Translations under genes and position numbers: made by a program | Source: Conchocele bisecta | Lineage: Eukaryota; Mollusca; Bivalvia; Lucinida; Thyasiridae | Direction: 5' to 3' | Assembly: GCA_029237695.1 (NCBI GenBank) | Contig: CM055271.1 | Location: forward strand, 32,422,462 to 32,486,461 | DNA length: 64,000 nucleotides | Shown: one piece after another, positions 30,330 through 43,567 of the stretch | Layout: the number at the start of each line of letters is the position of its first letter | Position numbering within the stretch: position 1 is the stretch's first letter | Notes under the pieces: model-generated | Databases searched by the model: none | The model's input: only the letters and a program-made list of their open reading frames with translations | Told to the model about the DNA's origin: nothing

Positions 30330-30605
30330 TATATCATCAATATAAATTGCATATGTAACATATGAATTGCATATAAAATTTCATATGCAATTCATATGAA
30401 AACTTTTCATATGACTTGTCTATATAACATATTAATTTCATATGAAAATTGCATATGCAATTCATATGAAAACTTTTCATATGAATTGCATATGTAACAT
30501 ATGAAGTTCATATGAAAACATTTTTCGTAGGAAATGCATATGTTTTTCATATGGATTACATATGAACATCACATGAATTTTGTTCATATGAATTGCCTAT
30601 GTGGC
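30330..30605. repeat. Simple palindromic repeat based on CATATGAA
   Basis: More than a dozen catatg sites in 275 bp, often as gcaattcatatgaaaac. Each hexamer is self-complementary, so many hairpins are possible. It is probably a degenerate microsatellite. Confidence 0.8.
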
Positions 30606-30688
30606 ACATTTTGCTGTGTAAAATACAGTATCCAGCACACTAATTCGCACAAGATAACAGCCTACACGGATTTGTAGGCAAACTTGTG

Positions 30689-31262
30689 TCAGCCTGTCCA
30701 ATCTGCTTCCTGGCACTCTACAGAACAATAGCTGCAGATATTACATCTGGGACACTTGATCTCAGTTTCTATTTTCTTTCTACAGCGAGCACACGCTTTT
30801 ATATGTACATTTTCCTGCTCACTGTAGTTACTGTCGTCGTCACTGTCAATGTCAGTGGTACATGTATGTGATGTTGCACACTCCTGCAGGTGTAAATTGT
30901 CACAGGCCGTTGATGGCAGGTATGCTGGGGTAGAGATTAAAGACTCCACCGTAGTCGCAAGATCTACACTGTCTTTATTCTCAGTCACAGTTGGAATTTT
31001 CCACTTCTCTAGAGACGGAATTCGAACCCTGGCTGTTAGCTGCTCGGAGCTGCTTGTTCCGTGAACGGTACTGTTTACGGCGAGCCTTGTCACGAGCGGT
31101 CGCTGGCGGTGATTTGTGTTTAGTCCGTTTTGGAAGTCCTGGGTTATTGATTTTGGCAGAATCAATTGAAGTAGAAACTTTATCCAAAATCGCAGTATGC
31201 ACTTCACCAGTTCTCCTAGGCGGCACTATGTGTCTTCTGGCGGTAACATTGTTTTTCACTTT
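30689..31262 (-). pseudogene. MYND-type zinc-finger protein fragment, frameshifted
   Basis: Two overlapping minus-strand frames make one gene-like block. The upstream frame (31259 to 30981) is basic (TARDKARRKQYRSRNKQ). Near 30985 coding passes to the other frame, which has an acidic stretch (TDIDSDDDSNYSEQE) and then a MYND finger: CARC, CPRC, CSYCSVEC and the terminal ADW. The last MYND ligands (His-Lys, Cys) should follow the Trp; an in-frame TGA comes two residues after it, directly before codons for His-Lys, so the finger is cut short. MYND fingers bind proline-rich partners in co-regulators. No introns or promoter are visible; a retrocopy or decayed exon is likely. Confidence 0.5.
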
Positions 31263-32041
31263 GATAGTTTTGATGACGAGTTAAAATCCATCCGTATTCC
31301 TTGATAAAGTCCACGAATAGCGGTCATTTTCACATTCCAGAAGAGTAAGCACACTGGTGATCGTTTTATGTATGAAATCCGGTACAGACAAGCCGTTATT
31401 TTCTATGATTTAGTTTCTATATTATGGAGGATCATTTTTGTCCACGCGCCAAATACAAGCCAACCAATACATATTAGCCGCCAAATTTAAAAAAAAAATC
31501 GTATCACGTGGCATGCAGTGATTTGGTTGGCTAATAGAAAATGACTTCAGTCTCCAGTAACCAACCAAACGACTGCGTGCACGTAATTGAAAACCCTCCT
31601 CAAACAGCGGTTTCGACACGCTGTAACACGTTGTATAGGCGAGTAAAATTTACGACTTCGTGTGGGATTTTCTGACAATGGTGGTGAATGCTAGTTTTAT
31701 ACCTTGATAAGTACTATAATTATTACACCTGTGCTCATTTGAATTGTTGTGTACATGTTTTAGAAAGGTGTTTCATGTATATAAACAATAATTGACCATC
31801 CAAGACACGCTAGAAACACCTGTGGTCCCCACGGGACTAAACATACACAGAGCCGATATCGCTTGGCATTATCGTCAGAGATAGATGATAATGGAACCTA
31901 CATGTATGCAACTAAGGATAGATAGGCTGCATGTGTGTCCGATTTAGAGAGGTTCTACTATAGCAGTTAAGAGTTATAACAAACGTCTTCGTATTCTGTG
32001 ACAACCCTCGTATATGGTCCATTTTATAGCATACCTGCATT
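31263..32041. other. Non-coding, no feature recognised
   Basis: No supported ORF. Mixed-composition sequence ahead of the 32042 MITE. Confidence 0.45.
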
Positions 32042-32432
32042 CAAGGTGTATGATCACGTGGTACTAACAACAACAGCAAGTACTGAAACTTACAGAATCC
32101 ATCTGATTCAAAGTACGTATTATTTTATATTATCCTTATTACGTAACGGATTTTGATGAAATATGGCGCATCAAACGCATCTTGTTAAGCTACATTTGGT
32201 GGTCTCTTGTATTTTCGCACAAACTTCTGTCGTTTTTGCGAAGAATCGATTCTTCGCAAAAACAACATAAGTCTGTGCCGAACTCCATGGACCACCAAAT
32301 GCAGCTCTTGAAGACGCGTTTGCTGTGCCATATTTCATCAAAATCCGTTGCATATTAAGGAAAATATCAAATAATACTTACTTTGGGGTGGGCGACGTTG
32401 TTGTTGTTGTAACCACGTGATCATGCACCTTG
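32042..32432. mobile_element. Foldback MITE family M2 (TIR caaggtgYatgatcacgtgg), copy 1
   Basis: The ends match inverted: caaggtgtatgatcacgtgg at the left, ccacgtgatcatgcaccttg at the right. Inner inverted words: caacaacaacaag, catttggtggtc, aaacgcgtctt. The centre is a palindrome, gcgaagaatcgattcttcgc. Other copies: 44869-45307 and 55798-56165. Confidence 0.85.
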
Positions 32433-32547
32433 GCATTGCCTACCAAACACGTTTTGCTATGCATGGGCGATATCCGACCAATCCCAGCCTATACCACGCT
32501 ATGCTGTTCACGGTGTACCATTACATATAATGGGACCATGCATGTTT

Positions 32548-32945
32548 TATATCTGACACGCCATGTGATTTTGTACCTAACAAAGATGTGCGATTTTTCA
32601 TGAAAAACGTATTTAGCATTGCTCTGAACTGTTCGTAACTTTCGACGCCATTTACGGAAACTATTGCAAAATTTGTAAATGATACGTTTCATGATTTACC
32701 ACTATTTTTGAAAAAGTTACAAATGGTTATTGACAAAAAAATTGTTTTTATTCGAGCGATCGCGAAGAATGAAACAACCAACATCCAAATGTGAGGTCTT
32801 GCAGCTTTTATCATGTTTATACAAATTAACATTTTGGTCGCAGCACATATTTTGCGGATTTAACTTTTTATAAACACGGGTGTAAGACCCGTGTTTATAA
32901 AAAGTTAAATCCGCAAAATATGTGCTAGATCGCCTTTTCATGTTT
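32548..32945. mobile_element. Composite of half MITE M4 and a 39-bp hairpin
   Basis: Begins with gacacgccatgtgattttgt, the end motif of family M4 (43797, 50383), without its partner end. It is followed by A/T-rich sequence and the perfect hairpin at 32842-32926. Confidence 0.5.
32842..32926. repeat. Perfect 39-bp stem, 7-nt loop hairpin
   Basis: 32842-32880 and 32888-32926 pair exactly over 39 bp (core ttgcggatttaacttttta), loop tgtaaga. The length and perfection resemble a small-RNA precursor or a foldback tip. Confidence 0.9.
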
Positions 32946-32950
32946 CATTG

Positions 32951-33418
32951 TAAAGGTACATGCCCACTCAGTAGGCCCGCACTGTTCTTTATATCGTTGA
33001 CATCAACTGAGACATTTTCTGGCAAAATATTGATTGGCATTATTATGCATTTTATATCAGACTTAAATTTCCACACCGATATCAGGGGCGATAAATGTTA
33101 AGGGACATTACTATTTATTCTCTGTATTAATTTGTTGATGTGCAATGATCATATTTTATAATCTTTCGAAAATGTTATTGTTTTAGGTGACGCATTTAAT
33201 TAGTATAAATAACTAAAAAATATCATGCAGCATTTGCATATGAAAATAGCCTGATACCACCGCGTGTCACTATCAGTACAAAACATATTACTAAATGATT
33301 ATATCTGTATAGCAGGCACTTGCAATTTTTAGAACTGGTGGAACAGTGACAAAATTATACACTTAGTTAATTCCTATATAGAACATGGTGTGCCTACTGA
33401 GTGGGCAAGTACCTTTAA
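32951..33418. mobile_element. MITE family M3 (TIR AAAGGTACATGCCCACTCAG), copy 1
   Basis: Left end aaaggtacatgcccactcag, right end ctgagtgggcaagtacctttaa. The interior shares gatcatattttataatct and atatgaaaatagcctgatacc with the copies at 49148-49648 and 62851-63776. Confidence 0.85.
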
Positions 33419-35860
33419 GTTGAGTATCACACTGCTGTCATTCTGTAACGCCACGTGATGTAATCCGACCAATGATGCACTGTACGTGAACTAAATAGGC
33501 CGTCAGCCAGAAATGGAAACCCTCCCCCCCCCCCCCCCCTGTGGGATTTTTGCAGACATATTTTTTCTGAAACTACATTCAAGTACGAGTTCTATGCCGT
33601 ATGTCTGCGCTCTGTAACCCGCTGGATGAATGTTTGGCACCATTTTCAAGTATACAACCCTTGGACTTTTCGCAATTGTGAAAAATCACATTTTTCATTC
33701 AAAATCTACTTTTTTATCATTAGAAACAATTGATATGGCAGTTTTGTATGTTTTCTGACGTGTTCATAACTATACAATGGAATAATGTTCAAATCAATAA
33801 TATCTGCTAATTCAGATGAAGAATTTTGCACATTTTGTTACCCCACCCACTGAATTTCAATGGCAAAACAACTACATTAATAACTCCATAAAAGTATGGT
33901 ACTTTTGTATTTTCTTCTTGTCAATGGTACATAGTAGTGTTCATTAGACATGTCAATTGCCTATATATGCCGATTATCTGATGTCTGCAGTCTATGATAC
34001 AATGTTAAAAACAAATAATTGTTCACCATTCCCCACCCACACATTTTACAATGGGAATTTTACATGTAATGAATTTCATTTATGTTATGCACTGTCACTT
34101 ACTTATAAATTGTGAAATGCATATGCAACTACTTGGGCACTACTGCTATCCGTGCACACTTCAGATACAGTGTGTCCGAGTGTTTGTCCGTCTGTCCGTC
34201 CGCTTCGCATTTTCTTAGTGATGGTAACAACTACGCTATTTGTCTCATTACGCAAATCTCTCTCGGTGTCTATTACTTGTATCAATGGTAATTGTACTTA
34301 CTAGTGTTTTCAATATAGAGTGAATGCCCATATTCTGGTTACATAATGTCTACAGCAGATGATGCAATGTTAAAACAAAGTTTAATTAGCTATAATGGAA
34401 TATTCTACGTAAATTTTCGGCCCGGTGCTACGTTGGTTGAATAAAACGTGCGGACTCCTTCTTTTATTCGTGTATAATTAGTAGGCCACATGCATTATTA
34501 TGCACCGTGTATGTTCATACGCATGTGTAGATTCAATGCCTTGACAAATCCATTACTACACGTGGCGTGTTCTTATCTTGTGTTACTACTGGTTAGTCTT
34601 GATATCACACGGAGCACCATTAAACGCACAAACTAGTATATACCTGGATCAGGCTGCATGAAAACACTGACAACACGTAAAACTCATCACGTATGCACAT
34701 GCACAGTGTCTAGAAGTGTACCACGCACAGCATAAAACCGGCTTAATGTTATGTACGTCAGCACATTAACCGGCCAGCCGTCTCCAGGTCATTCATCGAG
34801 ATGCTTGAGACAGTGTGGATCCAGACCTGGCTACATGATGTGTAGCATGGCCATAGTCTTCACTGCATCCTGCCTTAGCGGTGCACATTGTCGCGACGCT
34901 CGACAATTGTGACGATATATCTACGCTGGTCATCAGCTTAATAATTACACTTTTGTAAGGGCTATCCGAGCACATCCTTTGTATTGCTAAACTCCTTTGT
35001 ATCGCCGGGAATTCCTGCACGTCATTGCTTATTATCCCTGATGTGTCCACCTATGCGTAACAAGCAAATATCGTTACCCAAGCGTGTACATTGCAAACGT
35101 ATTTGTACTTCTAATAAATATACATGTGATTTCGATATTTAGAAATCCATCTGATTACTGCACACTTTAAAGACATGCATATAAAATAAATACTATTTGC
35201 ATATATAGCTTTAGGCGTAATAGTTCCAAATATCGATGTAAATGCATCACTGACACAGACTATGTCATGCGCGCAGCCCGACTAGACGACGGCACTGGAA
35301 ACCCATTCATTAATAGGTCAAGCCCGCGAGGAGTGTGACGAGCGATACTTACTATTTAGATGTCCATTGGCGGTACTGTACATGTAGATATACAAGGGAG
35401 GTAACACCACATTGATATATATGACCGACACAGTTACTCCCCATAGAATCAGGAGAACGTGGATTGTGTTATTTCATTAACGTTCTAATTATATAGATAT
35501 TGGTCCACAGGGATACTATGCAATGACATGCAGTCTATTCAAACTATACATGTTTATCGAATCACTTTCATTACAACTTGTATCATGTACATGAAGAACA
35601 AAATCATGCCAAAAATTTTTTGTTTTAAATAGAACATGCGTCCTATTATCCCAGTCAGACCCCGGATGATGGGTTTGATATCAGCTCTGTTGTTTTGTTA
35701 CATTTTGTTCATATATAGTATGCGACACCTCTGCGAACCTACGTCACCCAATAAATATTCACGTCATCCCATCCGTCCCTCTCCGCCCGTCCGATACGCA
35801 CACCTCATATTATGTTATAACTCATGATCTGGTGCCATAGCAACTAGGTCTGGTGTTTCC
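33419..35860. other. Long non-coding stretch with simple repeats
   Basis: Poly-C at about 33523-33539, gtccgtctgtccgtccg at 34184-34203, otherwise unique-looking A/T-rich sequence. ORFs of 60-90 codons (e.g. 34793-35050 minus) show no recognisable features. Confidence 0.45.
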
Positions 35861-36439
35861 GTGTGCCAGCAGCGGGAGGCAGTCGATTCCTGGTGCAGCA
35901 CCAACACAGAGTGTATACATATATGTCATGCGTCTTACTCGGCCAATATACAAGGACTCCTGTTATTAAAATCTGGCGATATTCATCCCAATCCTGGTCC
36001 AAGCTCCAATATGGACTCCTCATCTTTATCAACATACTCATATACGGACCTACTTAACAGTGGTATCAGTGTTATGCACTTGAACATACAAAGTCTTAAA
36101 CCAAAATTAGACATTTTGCAAATCGAAGCACAACCATATGAATAATTATATTCACAGAAACATGGCTCTCACAAACGACGACTGACGACGACCTACTTAT
36201 CTCTAATTTTAACCCCCCCTTTCCGTTGTGACAGACCAGATAGACATGGTGGTGGAGTAGCGATTTATATAAAAGAAGGCTTACACGCTTGACGGCGTTT
36301 AGGTGGCATATACAGACCACCAGACTCAAACAATAGCCACTGGATTTTACTAGAAGAAATTTTTGAACGCGCTTTTCAATCAAGTATTGTTGTTACTGGG
36401 GACTTCAACATAAATATACAATCTTCACATACTAATAAA

Positions 36440-37468
36440 ATGAGCAGCCTCATCACTTCTCATGACGCACAACAATTAATTTCTACACCCACTCATTTTA
36501 CTGAAAACACATGTTCACTAATCGACCTAATATTTGTTAAACAAGCGAGACACATCATCACAAGTTTTGTTGCAGATCCTTTCATTCCTGATCTAGTCAG
36601 ACTCCACTGGTGCACGGAAGCCTCATATTCCAAAATATTCCAAAATCCCAGAAAACGAAAACAGCTACATACAAAAGAAAAATATGGCTCTATGAACAAG
36701 ACAATTACGATGCTTTCAGAGAAAAAACTAAATACAGTCAACTGGCAAGAACTTCTTAGCCGCGAAAATTTAGACTGCACGGCAGAATCTATTTCGAACT
36801 CCATTTCCAAAACAGCATCGGAAACTATGTCAAATAAATTAGTCACAATTAGGCTGAACGATATCCCCTGGTTCAACAACACTATCAGAAAAGCGATGAG
36901 GAAACGCAATAGAGCTCATAAAAAAAGCGAAACGCATCATCAACACCGAACTTTTGGAAAACTGAGAAACGAAGTAACTAAACTAATCCGAAAGTGCAAG
37001 TCTGAATACGATATTAACATTACTGAGAAAGTTAATGATCCAAATACTCCCATAAAGACATGGTTTAAACTCGCTAAGCAATTCAAATATAACAATAAAT
37101 CAACAACAATCTCAACATTGATAGACGACGGCATCGATGCCTCATCGGATCACGACAAAACAGAATTACTGAATAGGTTCTTCTCTAAACAATCGACTAT
37201 CGACGACAGTGGGCATATCCTGCCTCCTACTCCACCACATTTACCTCATAGCCTATCGACCATCTCAACTTCTCCAACAGACTCCATTGACGCCATAGCT
37301 TTAGTAAATCCACCCAAAGCTAGCGGTCCAGACCTTATTAGTCCGCGACTCTTACGCGAAGGCGCCCGGGAACTATCTACTCCCCTTTCTAACTATTTCA
37401 ATAAGCTGATAAACAAATCTTTCTTCCCTTCCCCCATGGAAATTAGCCAATGTCACTCCAATCTTTAA
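36440..37468 (+). pseudogene. LINE ORF2 segment: end of endonuclease to RT start
   Basis: The longest open part of the LINE (342 codons). It holds the endonuclease motif SLIDLIFV, a basic linker (IRKAMRKRNRAHKKSE) and the first RT block. It leaves frame near 37435; the next frame carries on with the conserved VTPIFKK-type block. Confidence 0.8.
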
Positions 37469-37535
37469 GAAGTCGGATCCATCAAGTCCACATAACTACA
37501 GACCTATATCACTTCTCAGTTGCATAGGTAAGCTT

Positions 37536-38291
37536 ATGGAGCGATGCATACACAAATACATATATAACTTTATAACTACAAATAATAAACTTACATGCTA
37601 CCAGTCTGGTTTTATAAGAGGAGATTCGACAGTAAATCAGTTGGCATTTCTATATAATGACATATGCAAAGCACTGGACGAAGGAAAGGAAGTCCGTGCT
37701 GTCTTTTGCGACATTTCCAAGGCCTTCGATAGAGTATGGCACCGAGGCCTCCTATATAAACTTTCGTCCATTGGCATCACTGGCCCCCTGATTGATTTGT
37801 TTTCTTCATCTCTTTCCCAAAGACGCCAACGTGTGGTCTATGGCAACTCGTCATCCCGTTGGACATCTATAAATGCTGGCGTTCCACAAGGCTCGATTCT
37901 AGGCCCCCTCCTATTCTTAATATATATCAATGACATTGTAAGTGACATTCACTCTAATATTCGACTATTTGCTGACGACACTAGTCTTTACATAATCGTT
38001 GACGACCCGCTAGCATCATCTGCAACATTAAACTACGAAATAGAATCTATTCACCAGTGGTCTATAAAATGGTTAGTAAAATTCAACCCTTCAAAGACTG
38101 AGACCATGATCTTCTCTAGGAAGCTGAATAAACCACAACATCCTAACCTCTTGATGAATGGCCAAACTATTAATACATTTAAAGAGCGTACACATTTGGG
38201 TCTTACTCTATCAGACGACGGTAAGTGGAACCCACACATATCAGTACATAAGCAAAGCTTGGCAGCGAATTGGTATGTTACGATCCTTTAA
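37536..38291 (+). pseudogene. LINE ORF2 segment: reverse transcriptase core
   Basis: 251 codons holding the RT fingers/palm, with the catalytic FADD (37969-37980) intact, and the template-grip motif GVPQGSILGP. The Met at 37536 is internal to the domain. A frameshift near 38250 ends it; the thumb continues in frames 38158-38409 and 38438-38737. Confidence 0.85.
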
Positions 38292-39104
38292 ATTGATATT
38301 AAGTAGATCGGCCCTTGAACGAATGTATGTTTCATTAATTCGTCCTCTGCTAGAATACGCAGATGTAGTATTGAGTAACTGTACGATCGAGTTAAAAAAA
38401 ACAGCTTGAATCTGTACAAGTCGAGGCTGCGCGCATCGTGAGCGGAGCCACAAAGCTATGCAACATTGACAAGCTATATCACGATCTTAAGTGGGAAACT
38501 CTTGACAACAGACGTAATAAACATAAATTAGTTCTCCTATACAAAATGAAAAACAACTTAACTCCCCAATATCTTAGTGGGCTAATCCCACAGCCAACTC
38601 AAGTTCGCTATAATCTCAGAAACGCGTGTGACATACCATTAATACCATGCCGTACCCTACTATATAGGAATTCATTTCTTCCGTCATCGATTCGAGAATG
38701 GAATTCTTTGTCTGAAGCGACTAGAAATGCCCAATAACGTCCTTTAAGGCACGCTTGAATAAAACATATTCAAATCTTCGCCTTTATATAATATCGGGTC
38801 GAGACAGGGTCAAATACTCCATACACACCTTCGCCTATCATGTAGTTCATTAAATTATGACCTTCACCGTAGGTCGATAGTTGACACACCCAACTGCACA
38901 TGTGGTGCTATAGAAACAACCAGTCACTTCCTGTCACAGTGCAACAATTACCGGCACATACGACAACAATACCTAGAAAACCTCCCTTGTCATCCAGTTG
39001 TCGATAACTATTTATTTGGTAACGAACGACTAAGCTTTGAAGAGAACAAACACATATTCATTCAGGTACAAACATACTTGCTCGCCACAAGACGATTCTC
39101 TTGA

Positions 39105-40254
39105 CGTAAATATTTCGCATGTATGTGTGTTTATGGCTATAGGTGCGTGCGTATGTATATATACACGTGTACAGGTGTATGCATGCATGTGTATGCATGT
39201 GTATGTATGCATGTACATGCAACCTATTATATAACACATATACCACAATTAATGCATAATTGTCCTCGCTAGCCTTATTTTATACATGTTCCTCATTTCT
39301 ATTGCTCATAATACAGTTATTTTTATTTTTACCCTAATCATCTGATTGCCTACCACAATGAACATCACATTTGACTATTACTTTCTTCATCTAAATTGCT
39401 TGGCCCTAAATGATACTCTTTGTGTTGGTAGGTCATTAAGCACCATTACCTTGCAATCTTGCCTCTACGCAGTGTTCTGTGTGTGTTGTGCGGTGTAGTC
39501 CGGGGACGTGGGTGACGTAGTTACATTCTGTTAGAGAAAAGACAGTTCGCATGTGTCTCAGAACATTCAGTATTTATTTTGTTTTCATATTTTAATTTCA
39601 ATGTAAAACATTTAATGGAGATCAAGGCACATTCTCACCCGCCTGTATACGGATAGCACGAGCCGGGCCCGAGTAACCATTCAGCGTTTAGTTAACTTTT
39701 CAACGACGTTTTCATATTACCAGTGCTAAACATGAATGGATACGTTGGACACTACCTCAGCATTCGGTCTGGCGGTGTTGGGCTTGCCTATGTCTTCAAT
39801 TTCTCTTATAAATACCAATGTTGCGCACCATGATAAAGCGGTACTGTCCAGCGTAAGTGAGACGTTCAAACACCACATACGCTTCCATCATGGTGTGACG
39901 CATTCATTTTGATATACACATTTTTTTTGGGGGTTTTGTTCATACAATGTTACCTTATTTCACCAACTTGTTCCTTAGCCATATTGTAAAACTGATCTTC
40001 TGCAGGAGAAGAATTTACATAAGTGTAAAAGCTTGTTTTCTAATCCTGTTCTCAAGTGTATGTATATATATATATCAATTGCCACAACTTGAAATAAATA
40101 TTGTTTAAACTAAAACAAAGTAATTTTAACTATATATTCCCCACCCACTGAATTTACAATGACCATTTTACATGTAATATTTTTTCTTACTTAATACGCT
40201 GCCAGATACTTATGAAAGGTTCATATGAACGTGTAGCTACTAACACCTGTATAC
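39105..40254. other. LINE 3' flank and non-coding DNA
   Basis: A gtatgcatgcatgtgtatgc-type microsatellite (39115-39240) directly follows the LINE stop and could be its 3' tail; an exact 3' end or target-site duplication is not visible. The rest holds no gene. Confidence 0.5.
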
Positions 40255-40499
40255 ATGTATGTGGCTGTGACTGGAGAAATGGGGCGTATGGGTTTTGTGA
40301 CCAGTGTATATCCCTATCAGTATGTGTATCGCCAGTCTGTTCAGGATCTGCACTGTTCACCATTCCATCAGTGAAACAACCATCATGCTGCTAACAAACA
40401 TAATATATCGTTATCAGGGTACAGGAGTGTGCTATTTGATCAGGAGCCACACTGGTCTTAAATCCCGTGAGCCCGATTTCTCCCGTCACAGTCACATAT
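40255..40499. mobile_element. MITE M1, copy 3
   Basis: Left end atgtggctgtgactggagaa, right end tctcccgtcacagtcacatat; interior gttcaggatctgcactgttc. The ORFs on it are by-products. Confidence 0.8.
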
Positions 40500-42309
40500 T
40501 AGTTATCCACACACATTTCGGATACAGAATTAATATCCGTTCGTCTCTCTATACGTCCATTTCCTATTTATGCAACCAAGACAATTACCATGTTTACTAT
40601 GTTGTGTATTCCAACACGATCGTCTCTGATACATATAAGTATTACTCTCAGCTGTTGACAGGCCTTTACACACCATTAAATAAAATACATATATAAATAT
40701 AATTATTACTGTCAATAGTATCGGTCGTAGGTACTAATTTGCAAATTGGATATAGAAAATATACATTTTCTACCATGCTGAATGAATGATTTGTAGCACA
40801 TATTACTCCTTGTATGACACAGTAAATACTAAAATACAGATCATTAAGATAGTTGTAAATAATACGAGCAAGCTAAGCTGGAGTAAAACAGGACAAATAT
40901 ATTGTTATACACTTTCAAGATGACAGCCAGCAAGTAAATGAGTTTGTGTGACACAAAACTAACATTGGGTAGTAGAACCGATGAAACTGAGATATATCCC
41001 GGTTCCACATAATGTACACACTATTATTTATCGTGCATTCCAATAATATTCCATCAACCCATTCCGTGGCATCAGCAGGAGCAGGATTCAAATGTGTAGT
41101 TGGCACCTGTATAACTTGTATAACTACTGAAATACAGTATGTGTCATACGAGAACGTGTGTGTTCCAATATGTATGACCGTCATCAATTACCAGTGTAAG
41201 TGCACACCAGTGCATGCATCATGGTCATTGCCTAATACATGTAGGTATATTGCGACACTAGTCTTATTTGAGAGGCACTCATGGCGATATTGTATTTTGT
41301 AAATGAGGCGTTGTAAGTAAATATTTAACCATGACTTCATAATAGTTACATTTGATAAACCTGTAAGGTTGATATACCATTTCATAATTTTCATGTAAAC
41401 AGAGACATTGAAGGTGCATGCTCTTTCTAAAAGCATGCATATGCTCTTCAAATATATCCACTATATTCATATATCTGTTACGTACGCATACATAACTATT
41501 TTGTCCAATATGTTTCAACATTCAGTGTCTTTAATTATAGCACACGTGTTATTCTACACCTGTTGTGTCAAATTACCAATATTTAATATACAAACCAATA
41601 TAACTCTATAATCATGTACCATGTGTACATTTATTTACTGAATGCAGAATTATATTTACATTGTACCTGTTTAGCACATACATACCAAAGGTAGTTTGTA
41701 GTTAATAGACACGTCTTTGCCTCCATGTACCCCTATATGGCATTGAATCCGCATAACAATCCCTATGGTTGTCTTTCAAATGTATTACAAACGCTGATGG
41801 ACAATCATATTTCATTACTATAGCAACCAGAGACATGTATTCGAGTATATGTCATGGGCTAGCAGAGTTTGGTGTCATCACAAGATGCGGGACCTCCTCG
41901 GGCTAAGGGTATTATCAACTATTTGTAGAAATTTAAGCTGTATTAAAAGTGTACATATTGATCCGTAAATATCACATCTCCTAATTGCAAAAGCGACCAT
42001 GTTGATTGAAACTGATCGACAGTCATGGTGACACTGTATATGATTAAGTTTTTAGAGCATTTGTTTCAATACTGTTTAATTAGAAGAATGGATAAAGCAC
42101 ATGTAGTGGTTAATGTGGAACTGATTACATCAGTGACTGCATGACTTACATATCGTTACCATGTATTGTATTCAATCCAACTCACGACCAAGGGTTAATT
42201 TAAATTATTGTCACGTGTGAAGACATATGCGGGATGCTTAATGTGGGAGAAAGCCATGCATGTTTGCAATAAGCATACCCATGCCATTCATCATACCAAA
42301 CTATTTCTG
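40500..42309. other. Non-coding, no gene recognised
   Basis: A/T-rich. Several 60-96 codon frames on both strands overlap each other and show no domain, signal peptide or splice pattern that I can defend. Confidence 0.45.
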
Positions 42310-42757
42310 TTTTATCCAATGATCATCATGCTCGCTTAATTGTCAGAAGTTGCTCGTTAACGATAATACAAATGTATTCCTTGTCAACAGTCAATCCATT
42401 TTGGACACACTTTGAAACAGTTCTTCTATACTCAAACTGATTGAAATACATCCGTATTTGTTTTTGAAAATAGGCAGAATATCACACTCTATACATAACA
42501 ATGTTAGTGTTGTTAAGCTTACCCATACTACATACTGCCTTGGCCAATGATCACCATGTTCATTTAATTGTGAGAAGTGTGCTCGTTACCAATAATAACA
42601 TTGTATTCCTTGTCAACAGTCAATCCATTTTGGAAACACTTTTAAACAGTTCTTCAATATTCAAATTGATTGAAATACATCCGTATTTGTCTTTGAATTA
42701 TCAAACAGAATATCACAATATATACATGATATACATAACAATGTTAGTGTTGTTTGA
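42310..42757. repeat. Diverged tandem duplication of about 225 bp
   Basis: attgaaatacatccgtattt, caatccattttgga and acataacaatgttagtgttg each occur twice (first copy about 42310-42518, second about 42540-42756). Confidence 0.75.
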
Positions 42758-43440
42758 TTACTGAAAACTGCAGCTTCATCATCAATATTATTGAACATCT
42801 TATCATTTTGGCGGTCATTTTGAATATATGTTATAGCATTGTATACCTGGATATGTATATGTTATCAAATGATTTGATTTGTATACCTCAAACTGGTATG
42901 TAGACATGTAATAGGTGCATGACATGCTGTTTATAACAGCTCCATACAGTAAAGAATAGAACAGCACAAGAACATTTTGGCGGCCATTTTGACTGTTCTG
43001 ACAATTGTGGAAGGCTATTGCATGACTATCTCCTGTATTTTCCATTTATTTGTGAGGGAATTTCCGAAAGCAATGTATGTGTGTTTCAACTTTATGAATG
43101 TCTGTATTTGTTCGTAACAGCACACACCTCGCAGAAAAATATTGTAAAACAACCTATTTCGGCAACCATTTTGAAATATATTGCCATTCACGGATGTAAT
43201 TAAATGTAAGATGTATTCTAAATCATTTTACATTCAAATTGTGACATAATTATAGCAATTTACCCGGTTAATATTGATCAGACTGAAAGTTAACAGTCCT
43301 TAATAAAACAATATAATACTGTTCGACGGCCATCTTGTAAAATGGCCGCCATTTGTTCATCCAGCGACTTTTTGAGCGCAGACAACCAGGATTGATAGAC
43401 AATAGACTACTGAATCCGAAAATCATACTCAACAAAAATC
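42758..43440. other. Non-coding, no gene recognised
   Basis: A/T-rich. The words ttttggcggYcattttga recur (42806, 42975, 43160), a loose repeat of unknown origin. Confidence 0.4.
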
Positions 43441-43444
43441 CCAC

Positions 43445-43475
<31 letters not shown>

Positions 43476-43482
43476 GGGGTGT
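43441..43482. repeat. (gt)n plus poly-G tract
   Basis: cgtgtgtgtgtgtgtggggg followed by about 20 G. Its length is unreliable in any assembly. Confidence 0.9.
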
Positions 43483-43567
43483 TATTGCGGGCTCAAGGTC
43501 TAAAAGCAGATAGACCACAGACTGACAATTCATTATGGTTTGTGATTTTTGCGATTCAGTGAAACCT

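Larger units (their letters stand above)
35861..39104 (+). mobile_element. Non-LTR retrotransposon ORF2 (CR1/jockey superfamily), degenerate
   Basis: It would encode an endonuclease/reverse transcriptase that copies the element into the genome. In order: the leader LLLLKSGDIHPNPGP (about 35957), endonuclease motifs FTETWL, GGGVAIYI, GDFNIN and SLIDLIFV (36140-36540; the final His motif is lost), then reverse transcriptase: SGPDLISPRLL (37320), RPISLLSCIGKLME (37500), FCDISKAFDRVWH (37705), AGVPQGSILGPLLF (37875) and FADDTSLY (37968). A thumb region follows, then a C-terminal block with CTCGAIETTSHFLSQC (zinc-knuckle-like) ending at TGA 39102-39104. At least five frameshifts or stops occur (near 36145, 36280, 37435, 38250, 38395), so it is inactive. 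ORF1 is not recognised upstream; 5' truncation is likely. Confidence 0.85.

Noticed and set aside
34793..35050. 85-codon minus-strand ORF as a small gene
   Set aside because: No recognisable motif, signal peptide or neighbouring exon; within chance length.
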